DNA of 64,000 nucleotides, from positions 806,001 through 870,000 of the forward strand of contig NZ_OY762905.1 of assembly GCF_963666525.1 (NCBI RefSeq), in the 5' to 3' direction. The notes under the pieces were generated by a model, which saw only the letters and a program-made list of their open reading frames with translations, did no database searches and was not told the DNA's origin. The DNA comes from an uncultured Cohaesibacter sp. (GTDB taxonomy: Bacteria; Pseudomonadota; Alphaproteobacteria; Rhizobiales; Cohaesibacteraceae). Made by a program: the position numbers and the translations under genes. Of the stretch, positions 8,118 to 16,616 are shown in pieces; position 1 is the stretch's first letter, and each line of letters starts with the position of its first letter.

Positions 8118-8655
8118 AACACAAGTCAAAGCGGCTGAACTGACAATCTCCCAATTCGACAAAGCGCTGCATAACCGCAGCGCTTTTTCATGTGGCTTTG
8201 AGCCAATTGACAAATTTCTCAAAGAAGCACTGACCGATCATATCAAGACTGGATACCTCACAGCGTTCATGGTGACTGAGAAAGGGCAGAAAGAGGTAAT
8301 CGGCTTCTACACCCTAAATGCGTTTGCAGTTAGTCCCAACCACATCGAGACTCCTAAACGACCGCGACCACCACAGACCATCCCTGCTACTTACATAAAA
8401 GCTGTCGCAGTGCATAAACGTCTACAGGCCAAAGGAATAGGAAGGGCTCTCATGATCCACGCACTACGACAGGCAATGGAGATATCCGAGAAGGTCGGCT
8501 CTATGGCCACTGTTCTAGACGTCTTGCAAGATGAGAACTTCGAACGCCGTTTAGCGTTTTATGAGAGCCTCGGGTTTCAGCCAATGAACGACCCGGACAA
8601 CACTAACCGTGTCTACATAAGCATGAACGACATACGGGCCACGCTGGGCTCATAA
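8110..8655 (+). CDS. tacT: GNAT-family toxin (TacT type), aminoacyl-tRNA acetyltransferase
   Basis: The product has 181 residues. The acetyl-CoA-binding motif RLQAKGIGRAL is at about residues 104-114, the N-terminal CGFEPIDKFLKEAL motif is typical of TacT-like toxins, and a conserved Tyr lies in RRLAFYESLGF near the C-terminus. Family members acetylate the amino group of certain charged tRNAs and so block translation. Its partner antitoxin overlaps it upstream. In a prophage the pair may stabilise the element or limit superinfection; both roles are inference. Confidence 0.85.
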   Translation: MPETQVKAAELTISQFDKALHNRSAFSCGFEPIDKFLKEALTDHIKTGYLTAFMVTEKGQKEVIGFYTLNAFAVSPNHIETPKRPRPPQTIPATYIKAVAVHKRLQAKGIGRALMIHALRQAMEISEKVGSMATVLDVLQDENFERRLAFYESLGFQPMNDPDNTNRVYISMNDIRATLGS

Positions 8656-8741
8656 GGCCAGATATGTTTTACTTTTATCCACTAGTCTGCTGAGTTGTCC
8701 GGGTAGTTTGACATCTCTGCAACAACAAAGCGGAAACTTGA

Positions 8742-8960
8742 TCAAAAACGCTCAGGCAAGCCTCCTCTCCGGCGTTCCCGCCAATCCCTGACCTTTACCA
8801 TCAGATCCAGCACGTTTCTTGCCAGCAATACGCAGGCCGTCAGAACAGTGATGACCAGCAGCAGATGCTGCAATCCGGGCTCTATCCAGTGTTGCCACCA
8901 ATCCACCAGCCAGGCGCCACCGACGACGCTCACAGTAGGCAGTTCATTCTTGTTGATCAC
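8742..8960 (-). CDS. Small single-TM protein at the end of the lysis cluster (holin-like candidate)
   Basis: The GTG at 8960 gives 72 residues and follows GGAGAAGG; a TTG at 8984 is an alternative start. The sequence has one hydrophobic helix (LQHLLLVITVLTACVLLARNVL, about residues 34-55) and a strongly basic C-terminus (RDWRERRRGG). It is the last gene of the leftward late operon, after the spanin genes. Size, topology and position fit a small holin or a lysis accessory protein, but no family signature is visible. Confidence 0.5.
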   Translation of the reverse strand: MINKNELPTVSVVGGAWLVDWWQHWIEPGLQHLLLVITVLTACVLLARNVLDLMVKVRDWRERRRGGLPERF

Positions 8961-9077
8961 ATGCCTTCTCCACTCTTTTGGCAAATCTGTTCATCGGGTT
9001 GAGAGAGAGGGAGCGCCCCATTCTCCAAGGCGCTCCAGGGCCACGCCACCGAAGCGGCATTACGGCAAGGTCCGGCT

Positions 9078-9269
9078 TCATTTTCTGCCCCATCCGCAAT
9101 CCAGACCATTCTTGTTGTGTTCAAGGATCTGCTGCACGAGGCTGTCCGAGATAATCCGGGCATCGTGCTTTGTCGGATGGATCGCTTTCCAGCCGTCGCA
9201 TTTATTGGCTCCAGTCGTCTGACAGGCGGCGACGGCGCTCAGTAGCAGACATGCGAGCAATAGCCTCAT
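9078..9269 (-). CDS. Outer-membrane spanin lipoprotein (Rz1-like)
   Basis: The product has 63 residues with a lipoprotein signal, MRLLLACLLLSAVAAC, where Cys16 is the acylation site. Its first 68 bp overlap the end of the inner-membrane spanin candidate in another frame. Overlapping lipoprotein and membrane-coiled-coil genes directly after an endolysin are the hallmark of Rz/Rz1 spanin pairs, which fuse the inner and outer membranes at the last step of lysis. The mature part is not proline-rich as in lambda Rz1, so the call rests on layout. Confidence 0.6.
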   Translation of the reverse strand: MRLLLACLLLSAVAACQTTGANKCDGWKAIHPTKHDARIISDSLVQQILEHNKNGLDCGWGRK

Positions 9270-9450
9270 CGCTTTTCATCCTTTCCCTGAGGCGCTTGAG
9301 GGCCTCTTGTGTCCGTTTGGCTTGCTCTGCCTCTTTGCCCTTGGCGTAGAACCGGGCAGCAAAGACAGACAGAGACGCTATGACAAGCAGGGCGATAGAA
9401 ACCCACCGCCCCGCCTTCGAACCTGCCAGCCAGGCAACCAGCCTGATCAA
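9202..9450 (-). CDS. Inner-membrane spanin candidate (Rz-like)
   Basis: The product has 82 residues: an N-terminal membrane segment (about residues 16-34, GRWVSIALLVIASLSVFAA) and then a charged helix (KGKEAEQAKRTQEALKRLRERMKSDEAIA) likely to form a coiled coil in the periplasm. The start codon is TTG at 9450, overlapping the amidase stop (TTGA), with AAGGAAA upstream. It would pair with the lipoprotein encoded in the overlapping frame at 9078-9269. Confidence 0.6.
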   Translation of the reverse strand: MIRLVAWLAGSKAGRWVSIALLVIASLSVFAARFYAKGKEAEQAKRTQEALKRLRERMKSDEAIARMSATERRRRLSDDWSQ

Positions 9451-10121
9451 GAGAACATTTCCTTGAAGCCCGGGCGCCCTGCATCATCCCAACGAGCATA
9501 GAGCGCCAGAAGCGCCCCAAAGACCGCCAGCAACCCGATTAGCATCGGGAGCACTCCGCCTAGGGAAATTGTCTGCAAGCCGTCCTGCGTGCCGGAAATT
9601 GCGTCCTGTGTGGCTTCCACGGCAGTACCGACACCAGCAGCAGCGGCCACGGTCGATCCGACAGCCGTGCGAGACTTCATGAGCCGAACAGGATCCCGAG
9701 AAGGCATACCGGTTACGATCCAGCGATATTCACCAGATGCATCAAAACAGGGGCATGCCTTGGCAGCATAGTCCCGGTGCCCGGAAATCTTCTTGATGCC
9801 ATAGTCTCGAACCGCCTCTTGCGAAAGCCGGATCATGGTTGCCTTCTGGGCGTCCGTGCGCGTGTCCTTGGGGTTGCCGCTCTTGTCCAGTCCACCGACA
9901 TAGACATAGCCGATGGTGCCGCGATTGTGCCCCTTGACGTGCGCCCCCATGGTCGCGATCGGTCGACCGTTTGAGACCGAGCCGTCAAGGTGCACCACCT
10001 TGTGATAGCCGATCCCGTTCCAGCCGCGCTGCTTGTGCCAGCGGTCAATCTCGGCAACGGAAACTTCCCGCCCTTCCGGGGTGGCCGTGCAATGCCAAAT
10101 CAGTTCATTGATGCTTCGCAT
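9447..10121 (-). CDS. Endolysin: N-acetylmuramoyl-L-alanine amidase with C-terminal membrane anchor
   Basis: The product has 224 residues. Residues about 4-120 form an amidase_2/PGRP-type domain with zinc ligands visible as His in IWHCTATPEG and His in ISGHRDYAAKACPCFD; the Cys of KACPCF is also typical. The C-terminal 60 residues contain a hydrophobic helix (GVLPMLIGLLAVFGALLALYA), so the enzyme may be membrane-tethered. The ATG at 10121 is chosen because GGAGA lies eight bases upstream. It cuts the amide bond between muramic acid and the stem peptide at lysis. Confidence 0.85.
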   Translation of the reverse strand: MRSINELIWHCTATPEGREVSVAEIDRWHKQRGWNGIGYHKVVHLDGSVSNGRPIATMGAHVKGHNRGTIGYVYVGGLDKSGNPKDTRTDAQKATMIRLSQEAVRDYGIKKISGHRDYAAKACPCFDASGEYRWIVTGMPSRDPVRLMKSRTAVGSTVAAAAGVGTAVEATQDAISGTQDGLQTISLGGVLPMLIGLLAVFGALLALYARWDDAGRPGFKEMFS

Positions 10122-10139
10122 TCTCTTTCTCCATAAAAA

Positions 10140-10163
10140 TGGCCGGCTCAAATGAGCCAGCCA
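10140..10163 (-). terminator. Intergenic hairpin with T-run inside the late operon
   Basis: TGGC-t-GGCTC/GAGCC-g-GCCA followed by TTTTT on the minus strand. It precedes the amidase gene directly and could reduce read-through from structural into lysis genes. Confidence 0.6.
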
Positions 10164-10213
10164 ATAAAAAAGCCGCCTTACGGCAGCCCGATCAGTTCAG
10201 ATTGTGGTTGGAT

Positions 10214-10660
10214 TTAGGCCGCGTCCGGCCAGTCTGGGGCGGGCAACTCTGCGATGAGAGCCTCTATGGTCGGCTGTTCCCGCTCCCCTGCCATTACGGC
10301 ATCGAGCTGGGCGTAGGCGTAGAGCCAAACGGCATCACGCCATTGGACAAAGGCTTGTGCTTCCGCCGCCCAGGTCGCATTCGTTGAGTTGACGTAAGTG
10401 GCCATTGTCGCCCCGTTCGAATACCGGCGCTCAGTGGCCGCTGTATCGAGCATCGACTGGATTGATGCCTCATAGTCAGCTTCTGTTGGCGAGGATGAGG
10501 AAGCTTCCGCCCACTCACCCAGTTCAAAGTCCCAGATTTGAAGTGCTGATGTTGGAGCCAAGGCAACTTCAATAGCACCATCCGGAGGCTCTGCTCCCGC
10601 GAAACCTCCTAAATAGACACCGTCGAGAGTGACATAGTGTTTCGTAATCTGTTCAGTCAT
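10214..10660 (-). CDS. Tail-fibre-associated protein (putative fibre assembly/chaperone)
   Basis: The product has 148 residues and follows the tail fibre gene by 4 bp. The N-terminus has a short beta-rich segment (YVTLDGVYLGGFAG…PPDGAIEV), and the second half (…YEASIQSMLDTAATERRYS…AEAQAFVQWRDAVWLYAYAQLDAV) matches the helical DUF4376-like module found in proteins next to phage fibres. A GGAGG site lies six bases before the ATG. A role in folding the fibre is inferred from this arrangement. Confidence 0.6.
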   Translation of the reverse strand: MTEQITKHYVTLDGVYLGGFAGAEPPDGAIEVALAPTSALQIWDFELGEWAEASSSSPTEADYEASIQSMLDTAATERRYSNGATMATYVNSTNATWAAEAQAFVQWRDAVWLYAYAQLDAVMAGEREQPTIEALIAELPAPDWPDAA

Positions 10661-10664
10661 CCTC

Positions 10665-12806
10665 CTACCTCCAGGCCTGTAGCACGAGACGCCAGTTTGC
10701 GTTGGTTAGGGTTCTTGCGGAACCGGACGAATAACTAAGAGGATGGAAAACGGCCGCCCCCACACAAAATTTTACGTATAGCTTGGAGCTATCGACAACC
10801 ACCACATACCCGTTTGAAAATGTTCCGCCACCCGAGAAGGTGTTTGGATTCATTGGCACAATGTCGCCCACTGAATAGCCTTCCTCAGCGATTTTGCAGA
10901 CCAGATATCCTGATACCAGTTTCGGTGTGGCTCCAAGCCCATGCGCCAGCGTTAAAAGCCCGCCAGATGTAATGGTTTGCTGGGCAGACGTGTATTCAGA
11001 CGAGAGGGAAAAATCACTAGCATGTTTCCCGTCGAGCTTGTCGCTGTCAGCGGCTTTTGCCGTCTTCCCGAGGAACCGGCCATCGGATGTGGTCTTGTTA
11101 TAATAGCCGGATGACAAGCTGGCTGCCGACGCAAAGTAGCTCGCCAACTGTCCGCCCAGTTTGGTCGCATTGGCGGCAGTCGCTGTTTTGCCAAGGAACC
11201 GCCCGTCAGAGATGGATTTGGTGTAGTAGCGATCATCATGGGTGTGATTGCTGGCCGATCCGGCCTCAGCAAAGAGAGCCCATTTCGTTCCAAGAGATCC
11301 CGGAGGCGCAACGTTGGCGGATGAGGCAAGCGCTATGTAGGTTGACCCGTCATACTCCGCCAGATCATTGACCACGTAAGCAGTCGCCGCAGACCAGGTC
11401 CCGCGCCAGATAGCGCCGCGATCTCCTTTCGGCCCCTGAGGGCCGGTTGGCCCGCTCGGACCAATTGGGCCTTGAAGGCCGGTCGCACCCTTGACGCCCT
11501 GAATGCCCTGCGCTCCTTTGGGACCCACGACTCCCTGCGCCCCTTCCGGTCCCTGCGGGCCTTCTGGCCCCCTTGGACCTGTCGGCCCGGTTTCGCCCTT
11601 GACACCCTGTGGCCCTTGAGGTCCGGCAACGCCTTCTGGCCCCAGATCGCCCTTTTCTCCTTTGACGCCTTGCGGACCCTGAGGTCCTTGCGAGCCTGTC
11701 GGGCCGCGACCAAACGCGATGCCATCGGTCCAGTGGGCAATCTCGTTGGATTGCTTCCAGTAGATCTTGCCTTCATCAATCGCCAGATAGGACCACATGT
11801 AGGGCTTGGTGTCATAGTCAGCACGGTTCTCTCTGAGCCCCATGCTGTCAACCTCGTAGCTTTCGCCCATCGGGCCTTCGGCACCCTGAGGTCCCTGGGG
11901 GCCCTGGATACCAATCGGTCCCTGAACACCTTCCGGCCCGCGCGGGCCAGTCGGTCCCTGAGGTCCGACAATCCCCTGAGGGCCTTGTTCTCCGGCTGGG
12001 CCTTCCGGCCCTATCGGACCACGTTCCCCTTGCGGGCCTTGAATGCCGATAGGCCCCTGCTCGCCCTGATCCCCTTCCGGTCCCTTCGGGCCGATAGGCC
12101 CTTGTGGTCCGACCGGGCCGGTTGGTCCTTCTGGTCCCTGATCACCATCGGGGCCTTTTTCTCCCTGAGGGCCAGCAATGGCAGAGCGCTTCAGGACCCA
12201 CCCCAGAGTGGCCGCTTCATCCTCCTGTGTCGGTTCCGGCAGATTGCGGATGGAACGCCCGGCTGCATCAAACTGCCCGTCGGAGGCTTCATGCAGCGTC
12301 TTCTCATCGATCTGGCTGGCGACCTCCTGTTCAACCCAAGCCTTGTTTGTCGCGTCGCCCCCCTTTGCGGGAGATGCCACATTCTCAAGCCGAAAGCCCC
12401 TTGCATCGAAAGCGGCGGCATCATCGCTCACCCCATCCGGGATAATCAGCGCCCGCTCAACCTTGTTCTTGAGCACCTGGGCTATGAGCGTAAGGCGATC
12501 AAGGCCGCGTTCGATCAGATTGAGCGCAGCCGCCCCACCACCAGCATTCGGCAAGTCAAGCAACTGCACAGCAGCAGGGTCGATTTCCCGGATGACACTC
12601 ACGCCATCATCTGGCGCTTGCGCAAAAACAACGGCACCACCCGTTGCATTTCCTGCACCTTCAACAGTGAAGCCACTTGTTGCCTTCACACCATCAAGAT
12701 AGACGGAAATGTCGGCGATGCGATCAAACTTTGCCTTGATCACAAATCGCGTCGTCTCTCCGTCGCCAATGGCTTCCCATCTGTTTTCTTCGTTGGTTAC
12801 TGCCAT
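10665..12806 (-). CDS. Tail fibre with two collagen-like blocks
   Basis: The product has 713 residues. The N-terminal region (about 1-200) resembles T7-like virion-attachment domains. Gly-X-Y collagen-like repeats occupy about 212-314 and 368-464, split by a 50-residue non-collagen insert. A module with [20 protein letters not shown] (about 464-515) looks like a chitin/carbohydrate-binding domain. Two [10 protein letters not shown]…DGRFLGKTA-type repeats (about 520-600) follow, as in many fibre shafts, and then a compact C-terminal domain for receptor contact. It should form a trimer that recognises the host surface. The gene is preceded by a strong terminator hairpin. Confidence 0.85.
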   Translation of the reverse strand: MAVTNEENRWEAIGDGETTRFVIKAKFDRIADISVYLDGVKATSGFTVEGAGNATGGAVVFAQAPDDGVSVIREIDPAAVQLLDLPNAGGGAAALNLIERGLDRLTLIAQVLKNKVERALIIPDGVSDDAAAFDARGFRLENVASPAKGGDATNKAWVEQEVASQIDEKTLHEASDGQFDAAGRSIRNLPEPTQEDEAATLGWVLKRSAIAGPQGEKGPDGDQGPEGPTGPVGPQGPIGPKGPEGDQGEQGPIGIQGPQGERGPIGPEGPAGEQGPQGIVGPQGPTGPRGPEGVQGPIGIQGPQGPQGAEGPMGESYEVDSMGLRENRADYDTKPYMWSYLAIDEGKIYWKQSNEIAHWTDGIAFGRGPTGSQGPQGPQGVKGEKGDLGPEGVAGPQGPQGVKGETGPTGPRGPEGPQGPEGAQGVVGPKGAQGIQGVKGATGLQGPIGPSGPTGPQGPKGDRGAIWRGTWSAATAYVVNDLAEYDGSTYIALASSANVAPPGSLGTKWALFAEAGSASNHTHDDRYYTKSISDGRFLGKTATAANATKLGGQLASYFASAASLSSGYYNKTTSDGRFLGKTAKAADSDKLDGKHASDFSLSSEYTSAQQTITSGGLLTLAHGLGATPKLVSGYLVCKIAEEGYSVGDIVPMNPNTFSGGGTFSNGYVVVVDSSKLYVKFCVGAAVFHPLSYSSGSARTLTNANWRLVLQAWR

Positions 12807-12820
12807 TCTTCAGTTCCCAT

Positions 12821-12844
12821 AAAAAAGGCCCGCCGAAGCGAGCC
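12821..12844 (-). terminator. Rho-independent terminator between internal virion protein and tail fibre
   Basis: Stem GGCTCGC/GCGGGCC with a TTCG loop and six T residues on the minus strand, 27 bp after the 12871 stop. It is one of three hairpins with T-runs within the late operon, which may tune expression between structural blocks. Confidence 0.8.
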
Positions 12845-12870
12845 TGTTGCACGATATTCGATCTTTCATC

Positions 12871-15800
12871 TCAACGAACTGCATCCTTGAGCGATGGCAT
12901 CACGCCATATTCAAGGATTGACCGGATCCCCGGCAAAGTGCTGTAGGGCACCAAGCGCCGGATCGCGGCCACATCTCCCGGCGTCAGGTCGCCTTGATTC
13001 ATTGCGTAGAGAAGACGGGCAAAATCTTCTGCCGGTCCCATCGAAGGCCCAAGCATTGATGAGACCACATTGCGCGATGCATAGCGGGACGCCCTGCCTG
13101 TCTGATCCAGATCCGGAAACGCCTTTTGCAACCCGCCATAGATCCCGGTACCGCCCACCTTCTCATAGATATTGTTCATCTCGAAAAAGACAGTCAGCAA
13201 ACCGGATCGGTCTATGCCCTCAGCAATCCATGTCCCCGGATTATCCGAAAGGTCGCGATTGCTCTCGATATTCTTGAAGGCCGAAACCGCAGCCCCGATG
13301 GTTGTCGCAAACACCATGCCCGCCGTCAGGCTCTTCGCATCTTCCTGCATGCCCCGCATCAAAACCCTTTGATGTGAAGCAAGCCCGAAGCTCTTGAACT
13401 GGAGCAGCAGGCGTCCGGTTGGAGTATGGGCAAAGACCGGCACATCACCAATGCCCTTGGTCACGATAATGGAATCAACATCCTTGTTCAGTGCCGCCCG
13501 GAACATCCGAACCGCATGCTTGTTTTCCCACTTTTCGGTGTTGGCCACCCAAACCCCGTCAATCTTTTCGGCATGGCGGCCGATTTCCTTTTTCAAGGCC
13601 GAACTGGTCGCCTCATCGATCCCCAGATAGGCCATGTAGGACCGCTCTTTGTCATCCAGCTTGGAGATGGTGTGCATATTCTCGATCAGGCGATTTTGCG
13701 TCATGACCGAAGCCACCGATTTCATGAAGTCATCCCAGTAGGTCAAACCATTGACCTTGGAAAAGACGCTGGCCGCGTTCTGCATGAAATTCTCAAAAGG
13801 CGAGAATTGAGCGTAAGGGTCGGCAATCTCACTCCAGTTCGCCAATCTCGACTGAAGCGTCTTTTCTACCACGGTCCCCGCAAGGTGAGCTTCCTTGACG
13901 GACATCCTCCAAGCCGTCCGGTGCGCCATGAGAGGCTTGACCCCGTCTTTCATGTAACGGGAAAGGCCGTGCACCATCATGGGCCGGGCAATATCCGGCA
14001 GGCTCGAAATGGTTACACCACCGAGCGTGCGCATATAGTTGAAAATATTCGCCAGGTTCACGATCCGGGCAAAAGTCGTTGCCTGCTTGTCCGGCTCGAA
14101 CTGGCCGCGCAACAGATCCCGCATCGCATTGATATCATCAATGTCGCTTTTCTCCCGCTTGCTCAGTGCTTGCCTTTTTTTAAGGTCTGGCTCCAGAGCA
14201 CGAAGCTTTTCATAGTCATCCGAAATCTGCTTGACCAAACCTTCCATGTTGGCTGTACCAAAATTCCGGGTCAGCTCAATATCGGCAGACATGACCCGTG
14301 CATAGCGTCGCGCAACCGCTTCCACGTTGTTTTCAAGCCAGGGCTCAAGCGTAATGTCGTCGATATCAAAGGTTCGGGATTTCATTGGCCCGCGCCTGCT
14401 TTCCGGCAATCGCCTTCTGAAAGCCGTAAGAGCGGTTTCTTCTTCCAGATCAGGCCGACCGGTCACCTTGCGCCAGATGCTTTCAACGACATGTTCAACC
14501 TCTTCTTCCAGCTCCATCTTGGAGAGATCGTCAAAGTCAATGTCGTCTTCCATCCGGGGCCGTTGGCCAAGCGTTCCTTCGATCTGGGCCAGGCGCTCTT
14601 GCAGCTTGTGGATCCGCATTTGCATCTGATGCTTTCGCGCATCGACAAACCGACGCAACACGCTCTCCGTTGCCAGATCCTTGTTGACATTCCGAAAGCG
14701 CTTGAGTGGATCTTTTTCACCGACATTGATACCCAGCTCATCCAGCGCACGAACCAGCTCATCGTAATTGTCTGCCGCCTGTGCCAGTTCATCATCGGCT
14801 TGACGCACCACGCGGCGCATACCGGAGAAGTCATCAGACAGAGCGTCCAGAAACTCGGCGACGGTCGGGCGATCAGGCGACCGGATGAAGCCTTCTTCCC
14901 ATGCCATACGGGCAGCGGTATCAAGATCCCAGCCGCCCTCCTTGCTCATGGCTCCCCGACGCTCCTTTCGCAGAAAGCCCGGCTGACTTTTGTGGTTGAT
15001 CCCAAGGGCAATCAACTCCCCGTCAGGATCATGGAGCCCACCCCGGCGCCGCAAGAACTGCATAAGCGTTTCGGGCTGTTGTGGTCGCGGCCCTTGAACC
15101 AGATTGAGCATGCCTTGCAGATCATCCGGCTCCAACCCATCAGGCAGGCTTTCGGGTTTGCGCTGCTGGCGTCTTTTAAACGCCTCTTCTTCGCGCATCT
15201 GGTTGACTTTCAGCTCCTGAATTTCCCGGTCAACATCCCCAAGGCGCCGGTCCCCGGCAGCGCGAGCCCTTCTGATATCGTCCCGCACAGCACCATTGGC
15301 CCAATCGCGCACCATCCGCTTGAAACCAGCTTCATCAGCCTCGATCAGCGGTTTGTTGTAGACGCGCGAGAGATAGGAAATCGCATTGGCTGGCTGAACA
15401 TCTTCGGGCAAAAGACCGGCCTGAATAGCCATGTCTTTCAGTGGATCGAAAACCTTCTCACGCCAGACCTTGGCCGCCTGCTCGACATGAGGATCGCCTC
15501 CGGGATCAACATCACCGCGCCGCATGGCCTTTGCTACCCGCTCCGCAAAGTCAGCCTGGTTCAATTGCCCTCCGGCTCGGCGGTGCGCCTTGTAAGCCCC
15601 TTGATACCCCTCCATGCCTTGGGCCAGTGCGCCACGGTCCCATTCCTTGATAGCGGTTTCGACCGCCAACATGGAAGCATGGCCATCCATGTTCTTTTGC
15701 AGATAAATCGGGTTTTCAACCAGCTTGGTAACAGCATCCCGAACCACTGGGCTAGGCGACTGAAGCCCGCGCAAGAGCGGATTGGAAAGGGTCAACTTGG

Positions 15801-16614
15801 CAAGCTTCTGCGCCGCCTTCCCGGCAATGGTGTTATTCTCGATGCTCTCGATGCTGTTGGCCGCTGCACCAACAGACCTGTTGCCATTCACATAGCGGGA
15901 AATCTGCTCACCGATATCTTCCCCATCAATCTCTCCCTTGTAGATGTGATCCTGCAATTCCATCGCCAGAGAATTGATTTGATGGTTGTTGAGATATTTT
16001 GCCATACCGCCACCGAGCAAGGCACCCAACAAGACCGAACCACCAATGGCCTCAGCACTTTCACCAGTGCTCCGGTCAATCTGGAACTGATTGAGCGCTA
16101 CTTCATCAATGGCAGCAGCGGCACCCGCCCAGGCACCAACCGAAAGAGCAGACTTGCCAGCGGACAAACCAAGTTTGCCTGTCTTCACAAGAGCACCGCC
16201 AGGAAGAAAGGAGGTTGGTGACAGCATCCCCGCACCGAATTGGGCAACGAAGGCGGAAAACCCGCCAGCCGCGAGGGTACGCTCGTCTCTCTGCTTCTGC
16301 TCATATCGGGTCACCCAGATATCAAAGCTTTTCTGATTGCGGATATGCATCACATCGTCAAAGTAATCTTCAACGCCAGCTTGTCTGGTAGCCTCGACGA
16401 TATCGAAACCCTCCTCAACCCGATCCGGCTCATAGCCGTCTTGAAAGCTCACATCCGTAAAGAAGGCACCAATCGGGCTTCCAGACCTGATCGCAGCACC
16501 TCCTATTGCGCCATAGGAGGGACTTTCTCCTTTGCTGGTATCATCGGCCATACTGACCAGTGATTGCCCCTCTCCGGCCTTCAGGACCGCTCCATTCTGC
16601 AATTCAATCGCCAT
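12871..16614 (-). CDS. Large internal virion (ejection) protein, gp16-like
   Basis: At 1247 residues this is the largest protein of the window. An Ala/Gly-rich segment near 125-175 and 185-205 (GAAAAIDEV…GGSVLLGALLGGGM) could insert in a membrane. The middle is highly charged and helical (about 400-880), and the C-terminus contains further small hydrophobic stretches. Size, charge and position after two other internal proteins and before the tail fibre match the T7 gp16-class ejection proteins of short-tailed phages. No muramidase motif is visible in it; that function seems to be in its upstream neighbour. Specific function is inferred from synteny. Confidence 0.7.
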   Translation of the reverse strand: MAIELQNGAVLKAGEGQSLVSMADDTSKGESPSYGAIGGAAIRSGSPIGAFFTDVSFQDGYEPDRVEEGFDIVEATRQAGVEDYFDDVMHIRNQKSFDIWVTRYEQKQRDERTLAAGGFSAFVAQFGAGMLSPTSFLPGGALVKTGKLGLSAGKSALSVGAWAGAAAAIDEVALNQFQIDRSTGESAEAIGGSVLLGALLGGGMAKYLNNHQINSLAMELQDHIYKGEIDGEDIGEQISRYVNGNRSVGAAANSIESIENNTIAGKAAQKLAKLTLSNPLLRGLQSPSPVVRDAVTKLVENPIYLQKNMDGHASMLAVETAIKEWDRGALAQGMEGYQGAYKAHRRAGGQLNQADFAERVAKAMRRGDVDPGGDPHVEQAAKVWREKVFDPLKDMAIQAGLLPEDVQPANAISYLSRVYNKPLIEADEAGFKRMVRDWANGAVRDDIRRARAAGDRRLGDVDREIQELKVNQMREEEAFKRRQQRKPESLPDGLEPDDLQGMLNLVQGPRPQQPETLMQFLRRRGGLHDPDGELIALGINHKSQPGFLRKERRGAMSKEGGWDLDTAARMAWEEGFIRSPDRPTVAEFLDALSDDFSGMRRVVRQADDELAQAADNYDELVRALDELGINVGEKDPLKRFRNVNKDLATESVLRRFVDARKHQMQMRIHKLQERLAQIEGTLGQRPRMEDDIDFDDLSKMELEEEVEHVVESIWRKVTGRPDLEEETALTAFRRRLPESRRGPMKSRTFDIDDITLEPWLENNVEAVARRYARVMSADIELTRNFGTANMEGLVKQISDDYEKLRALEPDLKKRQALSKREKSDIDDINAMRDLLRGQFEPDKQATTFARIVNLANIFNYMRTLGGVTISSLPDIARPMMVHGLSRYMKDGVKPLMAHRTAWRMSVKEAHLAGTVVEKTLQSRLANWSEIADPYAQFSPFENFMQNAASVFSKVNGLTYWDDFMKSVASVMTQNRLIENMHTISKLDDKERSYMAYLGIDEATSSALKKEIGRHAEKIDGVWVANTEKWENKHAVRMFRAALNKDVDSIIVTKGIGDVPVFAHTPTGRLLLQFKSFGLASHQRVLMRGMQEDAKSLTAGMVFATTIGAAVSAFKNIESNRDLSDNPGTWIAEGIDRSGLLTVFFEMNNIYEKVGGTGIYGGLQKAFPDLDQTGRASRYASRNVVSSMLGPSMGPAEDFARLLYAMNQGDLTPGDVAAIRRLVPYSTLPGIRSILEYGVMPSLKDAVR

Positions 16615-16616
16615 GC

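Noticed and set aside
11472-12890. Long + strand frame across the tail fibre gene
   Set aside because: It arises from the complement of the repetitive Gly-X-Y codons and has no start signal or domain.
13426-16221. 931-codon open frame on the + strand
   Set aside because: It is the complement of the 1247-residue virion protein gene; the composition (many His, Arg, Leu, Phe) and lack of any domain or ribosome-binding site show it is a shadow.
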